The notes under the pieces: generated by a model
What the model was told of the DNA's origin: nothing
Seen by the model: only the letters and a program-made list of their open reading frames with translations
Databases searched by the model: none
Part shown: in pieces, positions 1 to 8,859 of the stretch
Layout of the letters: each line of letters starts with the position of its first letter
Numbering within the stretch: the stretch's first letter is position 1
Translations under genes and position numbers: made by a program
Origin: Spirochaetaceae bacterium
GTDB taxonomy: Bacteria > Spirochaetota > Spirochaetia > SZUA-6 > Bin103
Length of the DNA: 49,739 bases
Assembly: GCA_028818385.1 (NCBI GenBank)
Contig: JAPPNY010000143.1
Coordinates: forward strand, 1-49,739
Direction of reading: 5' to 3'

Positions 1-39
1 CTCAAAACCATCAATTCACGCCTGTTCAACAACTTGTGA
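1..39 (+). CDS. 3' tail of a gene entering from the left edge
   Basis: Frame 1 is open from the first base to a TGA at 37-39 and encodes only LKTINSRLFNNL. It could be the C-terminus of a gene that begins outside the window. Twelve codons are too few to assign a family, and an open frame this short can occur by chance. The 195 bases that follow, up to the nitrilase stop, hold no gene I can support. Confidence 0.2.
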   Translation, partial: LKTINSRLFNNL

Positions 40-234
40 GTTTACGGACAGGAACTTGCTAAAACCGTTGCCTATCCTCCACGGTCAAAAGACAAGCACG
101 GCTGTTGGGACCGCGCAATCCGTGAACGTCGGGCATTTGCTGATATGCGGCTTCATTATTGCCGACGCTTGTCCAGGCCGCCGCCACTCCAGCCAAGTCA
201 ATCCCCCGTCTTATTCGGCATTTAGGCGCCCTGC

Positions 235-1662
235 TCATGGATCGGCCGGAGTTGACCGCGATCCGCCGCGCGCCCGGTACAGGTCGACGTAGGCGCGAGC
301 GGATGCCTCGGATACCCGGAAGGAACGGACCGGCCAGTACCCGAACGCATCGTGAATGCGCACCTTGGCGTGCAGCAGACACTCGACCGGCTCGCCGACC
401 ATCGGGAACGCCGGGTTGTCGCGCCTGGACTCCAGGCTCGTGGCGAGCAGGTTGTCGTACTTGTGAGGGCTCACCAGGTAGCTGCCGCCACCACCGTTGA
501 CGTGCAGATAGAAGGCATGACTGGAGGTCACGGCCGCGTGGGCCATGCGCTCCAGGCCATCCACGCTGCCCCGCTGCTTGCCGCCGTTGGAAGGATGGAG
601 GATCAGGCGGGCTCCGAACATGACCGGAAGCGTCCACGTATCCGGGTAGCGCGCGTCGTGACAGACGTGGAGGCTGACGGGCACGCCGTGAACGTCGAAC
701 TCGTTCAGGCTCCGACCGTGCCAGAAGTCGACCTCGCAGGAGTGGACCTTGGGGCAGTCGGCGAGAATCCCGCCGTCGGGGTCGTAGACGCGCGATACGT
801 TGTAGCGAATCACGCGGTCGGGATGCTCCGGATCCCGCTCCCAGACGGGCAGCCCCACCACCAGAAACGGGGCGTCGGGAAGCTCGGCAAGGAACCTCCG
901 CAACCTGCCCTCCGCTTCATGCACGGGCTCGGGGTTCTGCGTCACTTCGTGCTCGGCGAACAGGCCGGTCAGGCTTGTCTCGGGAGTCACCAGAAGCTGG
1001 ATCCCCATCTCGGCCGCCTGCCGCGCACCCCGGCAGATGGCCTGCAGGTTCGCCTCGATGGAAGGCTGGTTGAGGACCTGGTAGCCGCCGACGTGGAGGT
1101 ACTCCGGTACGGGAGGCTGCTCTCCGTAGAGCACGAAGCGGCGCGCCAGGATCGTCTGGTTGCACACCGCCAGGCGCACCCCCATCTCGGGAAGCACGTC
1201 CTGACCGGGTGAGCGGATCACGCTCCGCCCGTCCCAGAACAGCTCCATGTCGGACAATCCGATCAGGGTGCCGCCGCCGTCGGTCTTGCGCAGGCGCAGC
1301 AGGTGGTCCCGATCCGGGGCGATGTCGATCTTGACGGACGCGACCGGCTGACCAAGGCGCCAGTCGCTGGTCCACAGGGCGAGCGTCGACGCGGCGAAGT
1401 CCACCACCGCGACGGCGCGCTCCGCTCCGCCGAAGTACCCGAACTCCAGCGTCCCGCGCGCATCGCCTTGAGGCCGGAACGCGATCTCGATGGCGTCACC
1501 GTTCCAGGTGTGGACATCCGCGGCCCCCACCGATACTGCCTCGTCACCCGTGGAGCGCAGGACTGCTCCGCCGGGCACGACCTCGACTCCATCAGCCGCG
1601 ACGGGCCAGGCCCATCCGGGATAACTCCTGCCGTCGAACGTCATCTCCTGGCGGATATCCAT
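235..1662 (-). CDS. Nitrilase-superfamily hydrolase with N-terminal beta-sandwich-like domain
   Basis: This 475-residue protein has a C-terminal carbon-nitrogen hydrolase domain (about residues 190-465) with the family's Glu-Lys-Cys triad: Glu in TPETSLTG, Lys in DCPKVHSCE, Cys in HVCHDARYP. Such enzymes hydrolyse C-N bonds of nitriles, amides or carbamoyl groups; the substrate here cannot be read. The first 185 or so residues are not part of the usual 270-330-residue enzyme. They are beta-rich, with alternating hydrophobic strands and a 'WNGDAIEIAF' segment resembling LamG/concanavalin-like sandwich domains (inference). There is no signal peptide, so it is probably cytoplasmic. The gene is divergent from the alpha/beta hydrolase at 1682 with only 19 bases between starts, so promoters must overlap or lie inside coding sequence. 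The family is certain; the N-terminal domain identity is tentative. Confidence 0.85.
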   Translation of the reverse strand: MDIRQEMTFDGRSYPGWAWPVAADGVEVVPGGAVLRSTGDEAVSVGAADVHTWNGDAIEIAFRPQGDARGTLEFGYFGGAERAVAVVDFAASTLALWTSDWRLGQPVASVKIDIAPDRDHLLRLRKTDGGGTLIGLSDMELFWDGRSVIRSPGQDVLPEMGVRLAVCNQTILARRFVLYGEQPPVPEYLHVGGYQVLNQPSIEANLQAICRGARQAAEMGIQLLVTPETSLTGLFAEHEVTQNPEPVHEAEGRLRRFLAELPDAPFLVVGLPVWERDPEHPDRVIRYNVSRVYDPDGGILADCPKVHSCEVDFWHGRSLNEFDVHGVPVSLHVCHDARYPDTWTLPVMFGARLILHPSNGGKQRGSVDGLERMAHAAVTSSHAFYLHVNGGGGSYLVSPHKYDNLLATSLESRRDNPAFPMVGEPVECLLHAKVRIHDAFGYWPVRSFRVSEASARAYVDLYRARGGSRSTPADP

Positions 1663-1681
1663 CCTCGGACTCTATATCATC

Positions 1682-2785
1682 GTGCCGATGACCGGCCCAC
1701 CGCAGCAGGCGAGTTGGAGTGAAGAGCATCCCGGCGACGTAAGAGCGTATCTGTCGCGGTTGTACGGAGAGGAGCGCCGCGCGCACGCATGCCGTGCTCG
1801 GAGTCCGGCCGAGTTCGAGGAATGGCAGCGGGCGGCGAGATCAAGACTCGTGGAACTGCTTGGCCTCGAGCGCATCGCCGACGTGGCCGGACAGGGTGCC
1901 GCGCCGGTGGAGCTGAACGCGAACACGGAGCAACTCGATGGATTCACCAGGGGAACAGGACGAATACAGACAGAGCCGGACGTATGGGTGCGGTTCTGGA
2001 TACTGAGGCCGGACGGTGCGGATCCGTATCCGCTGGCCCTGACTCCGCACGGCCACGAAAACGGAGACGAGTACGCTGGCGTCTGGGACACCATCGCGGC
2101 CAGGAAGAAGATCGAGCGTACGGATCAGGACGTCGCCGTGCAGGCGGCGAAACGGGGCTTCCTGGCCATAGCACCGGCGACTCGTGGCATGGGGAACAAC
2201 CCGTCGAGCTATCGCATACGGGACGTCGCCGGCAAGGTCGGCCGCGACTGCCGGTGCCACGCATGGCAGGTCGCGCTTGCGGGGCGCACGTTGATCGGCG
2301 AACGGGTCTGGGACCTGATGCGCCTGATCGACTGGGCTCTCGCGCTACCCGAGGTGGCCGAAGGCGGCGTGCTCATGCTCGGCAATTCCGGCGGCGGCAT
2401 GGCCACGCTCCATGCCGCGGCATGCGACGAGCGCATCGACGTGGCCGTACCCTGCTGCGCGTTCAACAACTACATCAGTCCGCGCGGCACCATGCGCCAC
2501 TGCCCCTGCAATGTGGTCCCGGGGATGCTCACCTTCGGCGAGTACTGGGACGTCGCGGGCCTGATCGCCCCGCGGATGCTCCTGACCGTCAACGGCCTGC
2601 ATGACGCGCTGCACCCGGTAACGGAGGTCGACCACGCCGTGTCGCGGCATCGCGCCATCTACGCGGTCGCCGGGTGTGGCGATCACTACGAGCACGAGTA
2701 CGGACCGGAGGGTCACCGGTTCTACGGCTCGATCATGTGGCCGTGGATCGAGAACGCGCTGCGTGCCGGCAGACCCTCTGCGTAA
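1682..2785 (+). CDS. Alpha/beta hydrolase, acetyl xylan esterase / dienelactone hydrolase-like
   Basis: The 367-residue protein carries a nucleophile elbow GNSGGG (Ser near residue 235), an acid candidate in NGLHDALHP and a late His in CGDHYEHEYGPEGH, in the order expected for a Ser-Asp-His alpha/beta hydrolase. The overall plan resembles the large acetyl-esterase/dienelactone-hydrolase-like group often found with polysaccharide or sugar-ester degradation genes. No signal peptide is evident, so a cytosolic esterase acting on imported esters is the best reading. Translation can start at GTG 1682 or ATG 1688; neither has a strong ribosome site. It converges with the FAD oxidase at 2804, with 18 bases between stops. 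The exact substrate is unknown. Confidence 0.75.
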   Translation: MPMTGPPQQASWSEEHPGDVRAYLSRLYGEERRAHACRARSPAEFEEWQRAARSRLVELLGLERIADVAGQGAAPVELNANTEQLDGFTRGTGRIQTEPDVWVRFWILRPDGADPYPLALTPHGHENGDEYAGVWDTIAARKKIERTDQDVAVQAAKRGFLAIAPATRGMGNNPSSYRIRDVAGKVGRDCRCHAWQVALAGRTLIGERVWDLMRLIDWALALPEVAEGGVLMLGNSGGGMATLHAAACDERIDVAVPCCAFNNYISPRGTMRHCPCNVVPGMLTFGEYWDVAGLIAPRMLLTVNGLHDALHPVTEVDHAVSRHRAIYAVAGCGDHYEHEYGPEGHRFYGSIMWPWIENALRAGRPSA

Positions 2786-2803
2786 CGTGACCGAACGGTC
2801 GGC

Positions 2804-4057
2804 TCAGCCGTCGAATACCCAGCGGTCCAGGAACGCGTTGCGGAACCGGCCCCGCGGGTCGAGCGCCCGGGCGGCGTCGCGGAAGCGCTGCATCGACGCT
2901 CCGTAGACCTGCTCCAGGTACTCGCGCGGATACATGAAGAGCTTGCCCCAGTGCGGGCGCGCGCGGTACGGAGCGAGCGCCTCTTCCAGGCGCGGAAGCA
3001 CCGCCCGCACCGCCTCCCAGTCGTTGCGCCAGGAGAAGTGGATGGCCAGCGAGTCGCGCCCGTGGAAGGGGCTCAGCCACAGCCGGTCGGCAGCCACGGC
3101 GCGGATCTCGGTCAGCAGCAGCGCCGGCCTGATGTGGGCACCCAGGCCGGTGACCGTGTCGATCGCGGCCGGCGCGTGCTCCCACGGCACGAAGTACTCG
3201 GTCTGCAACTCGTCGCCGGAGGCGGGAGTCCGGTCAGGCCGGAAGTGGGGCAGCCGCAGGTGCCACGGTCCCACGGAGCGCTGCTCGGTGCAGGCATCGG
3301 CAGAGCACTCCGGCAACGGATGGCGGTCACGGAAGGTGGCGGGCACGCCGAGCAGCGGCTCCGCGTCGATGTCCGCAGCGCCGTCCACGACCGTTCGCTT
3401 GACCCAGACGTCCGCGCACGGGCGGTCTTCCCAGGCGGTGAACAGGCAGACGCTGTAGGCGCGCGTCATCGTCGCCTCCAGCTCGGCGGCGATCACGTCC
3501 AGCGGGACGCGTTCGTGGACGTGCTGGATCATCGAGAACGCAGGCCGGACCCGGAGCGTGAGCGCGGTCACGATCCCCAACGCGCCCAGGCTCACGGCGG
3601 CAGCCGGCAAGCGCTCGTCGCCATGCGCCAGCGTCACCACTTCCCCGTCTGCAGTGAGCAGCTCGACCTCCTCGATCTGCGCCGCCAGGCAGCCGAGTCG
3701 CCGGCCCGAGCCGTGCGTGGCGGTCGCGCAGGCGCCGGCCACGCTGACGTGCGGCAGCGAGGCGAGGTTGTCGAGCGCCCATCCGGCGTCGTGCAGCCGC
3801 GGACAGAGCTCGCCGTAGGTCCAGCTGCCGCTCACCCGCGCCCGTCGGCCGGCGCTGTCGACATCAAGGCCGCGCGGCATCCCCGCGAGGTCGATCAGCA
3901 CGCCTTCGGTGTCGGCCACGCGGTTGAACGAATGGGCGGATCCCACGGCCCGCACGCGGTCATGCCCGTCCAGAGCCTGCCGCAACTCGTCCATGCTCCG
4001 CGGCCGGTGCACGCGCCGCGGCTGGAAGCGGACATTTCCGGCCCAATTGGCGATCAT
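2804..4057 (-). CDS. FAD-linked sugar/alditol oxidase (AldO / D-arabinono-lactone oxidase family)
   Basis: This 417-residue protein has the FAD_binding_4 plus ALO domain layout. The early motif GSAHSFN (about residues 40-46) matches the GSGHSFN-type site whose His carries the 8-alpha-linked FAD in Streptomyces alditol oxidase. The C-terminal HWGK and the closing segment 'ALDPRGRFRNAFLDR' are typical of aldonolactone/alditol oxidases. The length is almost the same as the 418-residue alditol oxidase. It would oxidise a polyol or aldonolactone with O2, producing H2O2. It has no signal peptide. The gene is divergent from pdxH, with only 14 bases between start codons. The substrate (xylitol, sorbitol, gulonolactone and so on) cannot be chosen from sequence alone. 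Confidence 0.8.
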   Translation of the reverse strand: MIANWAGNVRFQPRRVHRPRSMDELRQALDGHDRVRAVGSAHSFNRVADTEGVLIDLAGMPRGLDVDSAGRRARVSGSWTYGELCPRLHDAGWALDNLASLPHVSVAGACATATHGSGRRLGCLAAQIEEVELLTADGEVVTLAHGDERLPAAAVSLGALGIVTALTLRVRPAFSMIQHVHERVPLDVIAAELEATMTRAYSVCLFTAWEDRPCADVWVKRTVVDGAADIDAEPLLGVPATFRDRHPLPECSADACTEQRSVGPWHLRLPHFRPDRTPASGDELQTEYFVPWEHAPAAIDTVTGLGAHIRPALLLTEIRAVAADRLWLSPFHGRDSLAIHFSWRNDWEAVRAVLPRLEEALAPYRARPHWGKLFMYPREYLEQVYGASMQRFRDAARALDPRGRFRNAFLDRWVFDG

Positions 4058-4071
4058 GGGGCCGAGCTCCG

Positions 4072-4659
4072 ATGACCGCCGCCGATCCGTTCGAACTGTT
4101 CGACCGCTGGCTGGCCGACGCGCGTGCGGCCGGCGCGGTGCTGCCGCAGGCGATGGCGCTGGCGACTGCTGACGCCGACGCCATGCCCGACGCCCGCATG
4201 GTGATGGTGCGCGGGTCCGGCCGCGACGGCTTCGTGTTCTTCACCGACCGGGAGAGCGCCAAGGGCGAGCAGCTCCACGCCAACCCGCGCGCCGTGCTGC
4301 TGGGCTACTGGCGGGAGCTCGGTCGGCAGGTGCGTATCAGCGGTCCGGTCGAGGAAACTTCGCCGACGGAGGACGACGCGGCGTTCCGCGAGCGGCCGCG
4401 CGACGCGCAGGTCGCCATCGCCGCGTGGCGCCAAGGGACGCAACTCGGCCAACTGTGGGAGATCCTCCATACCGTCGTCCTGGCTAACGAGCAACGCCTC
4501 CAGAACTTCGACGTGCCGCGGCCGGCGCGGTGGGGCGGCTACCGTCTGCTTCCGGAGCGGTTCGTCTTCTGGGAGGAACGCCCGGATCGCCTGCATCGGC
4601 GGCAGCAATTCCGTCGGGCGGCGGACGGCTCGTGGGAGCGCAGCCTCCTCGCGCCCTGA
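4072..4659 (+). CDS. pdxH: Pyridoxamine 5'-phosphate oxidase
   Basis: The 195-residue protein matches PdxH across its length: ARMVMVRG near residue 45, FVFFTDRESAKGEQL, RQVRISGPVE for FMN/phosphate contacts, and the C-terminal 'FWEERPDRLHRR' block with the conserved RLH. It oxidises pyridoxamine- or pyridoxine-phosphate to pyridoxal 5'-phosphate using FMN and O2, in the cytosol as a dimer. It is slightly shorter than the E. coli enzyme (218 residues) because the N-terminal extension is short. The start directly abuts the divergent oxidase gene. The next gene (4722) follows 62 bases downstream on the same strand and could be co-transcribed. Confidence 0.93.
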   Translation: MTAADPFELFDRWLADARAAGAVLPQAMALATADADAMPDARMVMVRGSGRDGFVFFTDRESAKGEQLHANPRAVLLGYWRELGRQVRISGPVEETSPTEDDAAFRERPRDAQVAIAAWRQGTQLGQLWEILHTVVLANEQRLQNFDVPRPARWGGYRLLPERFVFWEERPDRLHRRQQFRRAADGSWERSLLAP

Positions 4660-4721
4660 GCAGATATCCCCCGACCCGTCGATCACTCGCATCGCGCGCG
4701 TTCGTGGCATGCTGCCACGGA

Positions 4722-5921
4722 ATGGCGGACCGCTTCATCGTCGTCGGCGCCGGCATCTTCGGCGTCACCGCGGCATTAGAGCTGCGCGCCCGCGGCCACG
4801 CGGTGACCCTGCTCGACCCCGGCCCGATCCCGGCGCCACTGGCCGCCAGCACCGACATCAGCAAGGTCGTACGCATGGAGTACGGCCCCGACCGGGACTA
4901 CATGGCGCTCATGGAGGAAGCCCGCGCCGGCTGGCTGCGCTGGAACGAGCGCTGGGCGGCGGACGGCACCGGACCGCTGTACCACGAGAGCGGTGTGCTA
5001 ATGGTCACCCGCGACCGCATGGCGCCCGGCGGCTTCGAGCACGACAGCTACCGTATGCTCCTGGCGCGCGGCCACCGGCCCGAGCGCATGGACGCGGCTA
5101 CCATCACCGGCCGCTACCCCGCCTGGAGCACCGGCCGTTTCGTGGACGGTTTCTACCACCGCAAGGGCGGCTACGCGGAGAGCGGCGCGGTGGTCGCCGC
5201 GCTGGCGCGCCAGGCGCGCACCGACGGGATCACGGTGTGCGAAGGGGTCCGCATGACGGCGCTGATCGAGGAGGCCGGCCGGGTCCTCGGCGTGCGGACC
5301 GACCAGGGGCAGGAGCTCCTCGCCGACGCCGTGGTGCTGGCCACCGGCGCCTGGGCGGGGACCCTGCACCCGACCCTGACCGGCGCCATCCGCGCGAGCG
5401 GCCACCCGGTGTTCCATCTGCGCCCGGCCCACCCCGACCTCTTCCGGGCCGAGCGGTTTCCCACCTTCACCGCCGACGTGGCCCGCACCGGCTACTACGG
5501 CTTCCCGGTCAACGCGCAGGGAGTGGTCAAGATCGCTTCCCATGCGCTGGGTCGACCGATCGATCCAGACGCTCCACGCCACCTTGCACCGGGCGCGGAA
5601 ACACGCCTACGCGGCTTTCTGCACGGCACCTTTCCCGCCCTGGCCGACGCTCCCGTCGTGTACACCCGCCTGTGCCTGTACGCCGACACGCAGGACGAGG
5701 ACTTCTGGATCGCACGCGACCCGGAACGGGCCGGAGTGACGGTGGCCGGCGGCGGCAGCGGCCACGGATTCAAGTTCGCGCCGGTGCTCGGTGGACTGAT
5801 CGCCGATGCGGCCATCGGCGTGGACAACCCCGCGCTCGGCAGATTCCGGTGGCGTCCCGAGGTGACCCTGGCGCATGGCACCGAGGCAGCCCGCTGCCAC
5901 CTTCCCGAGGTGGACGACTGA
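4722..5921 (+). CDS. FAD-dependent amine oxidase, monomeric sarcosine oxidase-like (DAO family)
   Basis: I start this gene at ATG 4722 because the Rossmann motif GAGIFG begins a few residues later; the open frame upstream overlaps pdxH and looks non-coding. The 399-residue product has the DAO fold: an FAD-binding N-terminus, then 'SKVVRMEYG', and near residue 310 RLCLYADTQDEDFWI. The Cys there lines up with the cysteine that covalently binds FAD in monomeric sarcosine oxidase (family knowledge, alignment by eye). GGGSGHGFKFAP near the C-terminus is also typical. It would oxidise an N-methyl or secondary amino acid, giving H2O2. The stop TGA overlaps the start of the MOSC gene by one base, indicating translational coupling. 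Confidence 0.82.
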   Translation: MADRFIVVGAGIFGVTAALELRARGHAVTLLDPGPIPAPLAASTDISKVVRMEYGPDRDYMALMEEARAGWLRWNERWAADGTGPLYHESGVLMVTRDRMAPGGFEHDSYRMLLARGHRPERMDAATITGRYPAWSTGRFVDGFYHRKGGYAESGAVVAALARQARTDGITVCEGVRMTALIEEAGRVLGVRTDQGQELLADAVVLATGAWAGTLHPTLTGAIRASGHPVFHLRPAHPDLFRAERFPTFTADVARTGYYGFPVNAQGVVKIASHALGRPIDPDAPRHLAPGAETRLRGFLHGTFPALADAPVVYTRLCLYADTQDEDFWIARDPERAGVTVAGGGSGHGFKFAPVLGGLIADAAIGVDNPALGRFRWRPEVTLAHGTEAARCHLPEVDD

Positions 5922-6631
5922 TGCTCTTTCATGACGATCTGGCCGACTTCATCGCGCAGCAACGGGCGAACCTGCACAAGTGGGAGACGGCCAACATCCC
6001 CGAAGTCGGAGTCATCCGCGATGTTCTGGGGCCGAACGACGACCAGGACATGGCCAGCAACCCGGGCGGCCATTCGGTCACCCAGCAGGTCGACCGGCTC
6101 CCCGTCGACTGTGACGGCATCGCCGGAGATCGTCACCGCGGCCTCACGAGACCGTCAACGGGACGGGAAGCCCCGCTCTATAAAGAGGTCGGCGTTACCA
6201 TCGTGAACCGGCGCCAGATCTTCGCCGTCTCCTCGTACGAATGTCACCTGTTGACCCGGAGTCTCGGGGTGAGCATCACCCCCGGGCTGCTTGGAGCGAA
6301 CGTCGTCATCGACCGGGATGACGGCGCCGACTACTGCATCTCGGAAGTGCCCCTCAACACCTACTTCGCGATCGCCCCCGCGGACGCCGCCGAACTTCCG
6401 CGCACCCCCATCGCGACGCTGATCCAGTACCTGCAGCAGAAAGGCTGCAGCCGTACGGGACGCGCAATCACCAGGGAACACGGAGACGCGTCGCTGACGA
6501 AGCGGTTCGTCGCACACGCGGAACATCGGCGCGGGATTCTCTGCAGCGTGGAGTATCCGGTCGATGCCCCCGCCTTTCTCGAACGCGGTCAGAAGGTGTT
6601 CTTCCGGTTCCCGATGGGTGCCTGCTACTGA
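5921..6631 (+). CDS. MOSC-domain protein
   Basis: The 236-residue product begins at ATG 5921, overlapping the preceding stop (TGATG). It shows the MOSC core: GIAGDRHRG, then NRRQIFAVSSYEC with the conserved Cys, then LGVSITPGLLGANVVI. MOSC domains occur in molybdenum cofactor sulfurases and in the YiiM/mARC proteins and use the conserved Cys for sulfur or Moco handling. There is no aminotransferase domain, so this is a stand-alone MOSC. The first 60 residues are unusual for YiiM. Coupling to a flavin amine oxidase is not a well-known pairing and may mean a joint role in amine or N-hydroxyl metabolism (inference). It meets the next gene stop to stop, with no gap. Confidence 0.75.
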   Translation: MLFHDDLADFIAQQRANLHKWETANIPEVGVIRDVLGPNDDQDMASNPGGHSVTQQVDRLPVDCDGIAGDRHRGLTRPSTGREAPLYKEVGVTIVNRRQIFAVSSYECHLLTRSLGVSITPGLLGANVVIDRDDGADYCISEVPLNTYFAIAPADAAELPRTPIATLIQYLQQKGCSRTGRAITREHGDASLTKRFVAHAEHRRGILCSVEYPVDAPAFLERGQKVFFRFPMGACY

Positions 6632-7792
6632 TCAGTCCAGGACGCGCCGCCTGGTCTCGTGTGCGCGCACCCAGTCCCAGTCGACGTCCACGCCCAGGCC
6701 GGGGCCGGTCGGCACCGGCACGTGGCCCCGGTCGTCGATGGCGTCGAGCGCGTCCGAGTAGTCGGCGTACAACCCGGCATTCCGGGCCGCCGGAACCTTG
6801 GGATGAACGAGCCCAAGCTCGTAGTAGTTGGTGTTGCGGATCGCCGCCATGCACTGCCGCTGCGCGGGGCCGGGCCCGTGGAACTCGATGTCGATGCCAA
6901 GCGCCTCGGCGGCGTGCGCGAGCTTCACCACGCCGGTGATGCCGTCGTAGCCCACGTCGCCGCGCACGAAGTCGGTGGCGTCGGCCAGGGCGAAGTCGAT
7001 GTGCGGCTCCAGGGTGCGCACGTGCTCGGTCATCAAGAGCGGCGTGCGGATGAGCTGGCGCAGCTTGCGGTGCGCGAACTGCGAGATGCCGCCGTCGCGG
7101 AACGGATCCTCGTACCAGTAGTAGCGGGCGTCGTCGCAGGCGTGGCCGACCTTGACCGCGTCCGCGAAGGTGCGCAGCTCGCAGGCGGGGTCGAGCATCA
7201 GATCCATCTGATCGCCGACGGCGCGCCGCACGGCCAGCACGTTGTCCACCTCGCGGCTCACCGGCCCCTGTCCCCAGCCGTGGATCTTGAACGCCGGATA
7301 GCCCATGTCCCGGCACTGCACGGCGAAGTCCGCGAACGCCTTCGGGCTGTCGAGGCCGCCGTTCTCGTCGCCGTGGTAGGTCGAGGCGTAACAGGGCACC
7401 GACTCCTTCCACCCGCCGAGCAGCCGGTAGATCGGCTGGTCCAGCAGCCGGCCGGCCAAGTCCCACAAGGCGACGTCCACGGGCGCGACGCCGATGCGGG
7501 CATTCTGGCGCTGCGCGCGCTTGATCTCGTCGTAGATGAACTCGCGCTCCAGCGCGTTGCGGCCCTTCAGGAACGGCCACAGGCGAGGAATGACCGCGAC
7601 GTCCACCGGCTGGATTCCGGCACAGGAGCCCGAAACGCCCGCGTCGCTGTGGACCACCAGAATCGTGCCGCCGGCCTGCAGGCGTGCGCCCGGCACGTAT
7701 ACCTGGTTAAACATGTGGTAGTCGGAACCCAGTTCGCGCTGCTCGTAGGAGAAGTCGATCAGTTCCAGGGAGGTGATGACGGGATCTGCCAT
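6632..7792 (-). CDS. Enolase-superfamily (mandelate racemase/muconate lactonizing) dehydratase
   Basis: This 386-residue protein has an MR/MLE N-terminal capping domain and a TIM-barrel domain. Metal-ligand candidates are seen in order: LMLDPAC (Asp), YWYEDPF (Glu) and LLMTEH (Glu); FHGPGP carries a late His. On the second strand the motif is FKIHGWG, that is KxH rather than the KxK of mandelate racemase, which points to a dehydratase subgroup acting on a sugar acid. 'GRLLDQPIYRLLGG' is a standard family signature. It probably dehydrates an aldonic acid to a 2-keto-3-deoxy acid. The neighbouring lactonase (7901, same strand) would supply the aldonic acid. The substrate is not resolvable by eye. 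Confidence 0.88.
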   Translation of the reverse strand: MADPVITSLELIDFSYEQRELGSDYHMFNQVYVPGARLQAGGTILVVHSDAGVSGSCAGIQPVDVAVIPRLWPFLKGRNALEREFIYDEIKRAQRQNARIGVAPVDVALWDLAGRLLDQPIYRLLGGWKESVPCYASTYHGDENGGLDSPKAFADFAVQCRDMGYPAFKIHGWGQGPVSREVDNVLAVRRAVGDQMDLMLDPACELRTFADAVKVGHACDDARYYWYEDPFRDGGISQFAHRKLRQLIRTPLLMTEHVRTLEPHIDFALADATDFVRGDVGYDGITGVVKLAHAAEALGIDIEFHGPGPAQRQCMAAIRNTNYYELGLVHPKVPAARNAGLYADYSDALDAIDDRGHVPVPTGPGLGVDVDWDWVRAHETRRRVLD

Positions 7793-7900
7793 GGCGGTCG
7801 GAGTCTGTCAGAGTTGCCGCGCAAGCGGCAAGGCGGAGAGACTCCGAGCGGACGGTGGGGATGGGCCGAACGCGGAGCCGGAGGCGACGGGTTCGGGGCG

Positions 7901-8800
7901 CTAACCCGCGTACTCGAAGGCCGGCACGCCGCGCACGTCCGGGACGGCCCGGAACAGCGATCCGGCCAGCGGCTGCGCGGCCAACTCGGCGGCGGTGAGC
8001 CGGTACGAAGCCGAGGTGATGTAGAGCTGATCCAGGTCCGGCCCGCCGAACGCGCACGAGGTCACGCAACTCACCGGCAGCTCGATCGTCGCCAGGTGCT
8101 CGCCGGTCTCCGGGTGGTAGCGCTTCACCGCTCCGCCGCCGAAGATGGCGATCCACACCATGCCTTCCTCATCCAGCGTCATGCCGTCGAAGTGCCCCTC
8201 CCCGTCGTGGCGGCAGGTCACCCGCTCGTTGGCGATCGCTCCGGTGTCCAGGTCGTAGTCGAAGGCGCGCACGTCGTTCTTGACCGTGTCGATGTAGTAC
8301 ATGGTGCGCGCGTCGGCGCTCCAGACGATGCCGTTGGAGATGCTGATGCGGCCGAGCTTCCAGGTCACCGTGCCGTCGGTGTTCAGGCAGTACAGCGATC
8401 CCTGCTCCCGCTCGCGCATGCCGTCGAAGGCCATGGTACCGGCCCACAGCCGGCCGGCCGGGTCGCACTTGCCGTCGTTGAAGCGGTTCGCGGGGATGTC
8501 GGCCTCCGGATCGGCGATCGGCGTCATCCGCTCGGTCTCCAGATCCAGGAAGGCGAAGCCGTTGTGCAGGGCGACCACGACACCGCCGGCGGTCCGTGGT
8601 ACAACCGTGCCGACGGCCTGCAGCAGGTTGATCTCGCGATTCTGACCTGTGGCCGGGTCGTAGATGAACAGCAGATGACCCAGGATATCGACCCACAGGA
8701 GATGCCGGCGGTGCGAGTCCCAGATCGCACCCTCTCCCACCAGGCACTGGCGATCGACGATCACTTCGACTTCATTCGTACCCATTCCGGTTTGGCCCAT
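7901..8800 (-). CDS. SMP-30/gluconolactonase-like lactonase
   Basis: The 299-residue protein has the SMP-30/Gluconolactonase/LRE beta-propeller signatures: GEGAIWD (first metal Glu), FNDGKCDPAGRLWAGTM (Asn/Asp of the metal site) and ISNGIVWSADARTMYYIDT with the metal-binding Asn and Asp. These enzymes open aldonolactones using a divalent metal. It is on the same strand as the dehydratase 108 bases downstream, giving a two-step lactone to aldonate to keto-deoxy-acid path (inference). The start may be ATG 8800 or the second Met five codons on; the region before it contains a short repeated ACCGGTTTG sequence. No signal peptide is seen. Confidence 0.88.
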   Translation of the reverse strand: MGQTGMGTNEVEVIVDRQCLVGEGAIWDSHRRHLLWVDILGHLLFIYDPATGQNREINLLQAVGTVVPRTAGGVVVALHNGFAFLDLETERMTPIADPEADIPANRFNDGKCDPAGRLWAGTMAFDGMREREQGSLYCLNTDGTVTWKLGRISISNGIVWSADARTMYYIDTVKNDVRAFDYDLDTGAIANERVTCRHDGEGHFDGMTLDEEGMVWIAIFGGGAVKRYHPETGEHLATIELPVSCVTSCAFGGPDLDQLYITSASYRLTAAELAAQPLAGSLFRAVPDVRGVPAFEYAG

Positions 8801-8859
8801 ACCGGTTTGAGAGTCTGGCGGATGGACTGCCGCAGCGGCAAGGCCCGCGGGGTTCCGCG

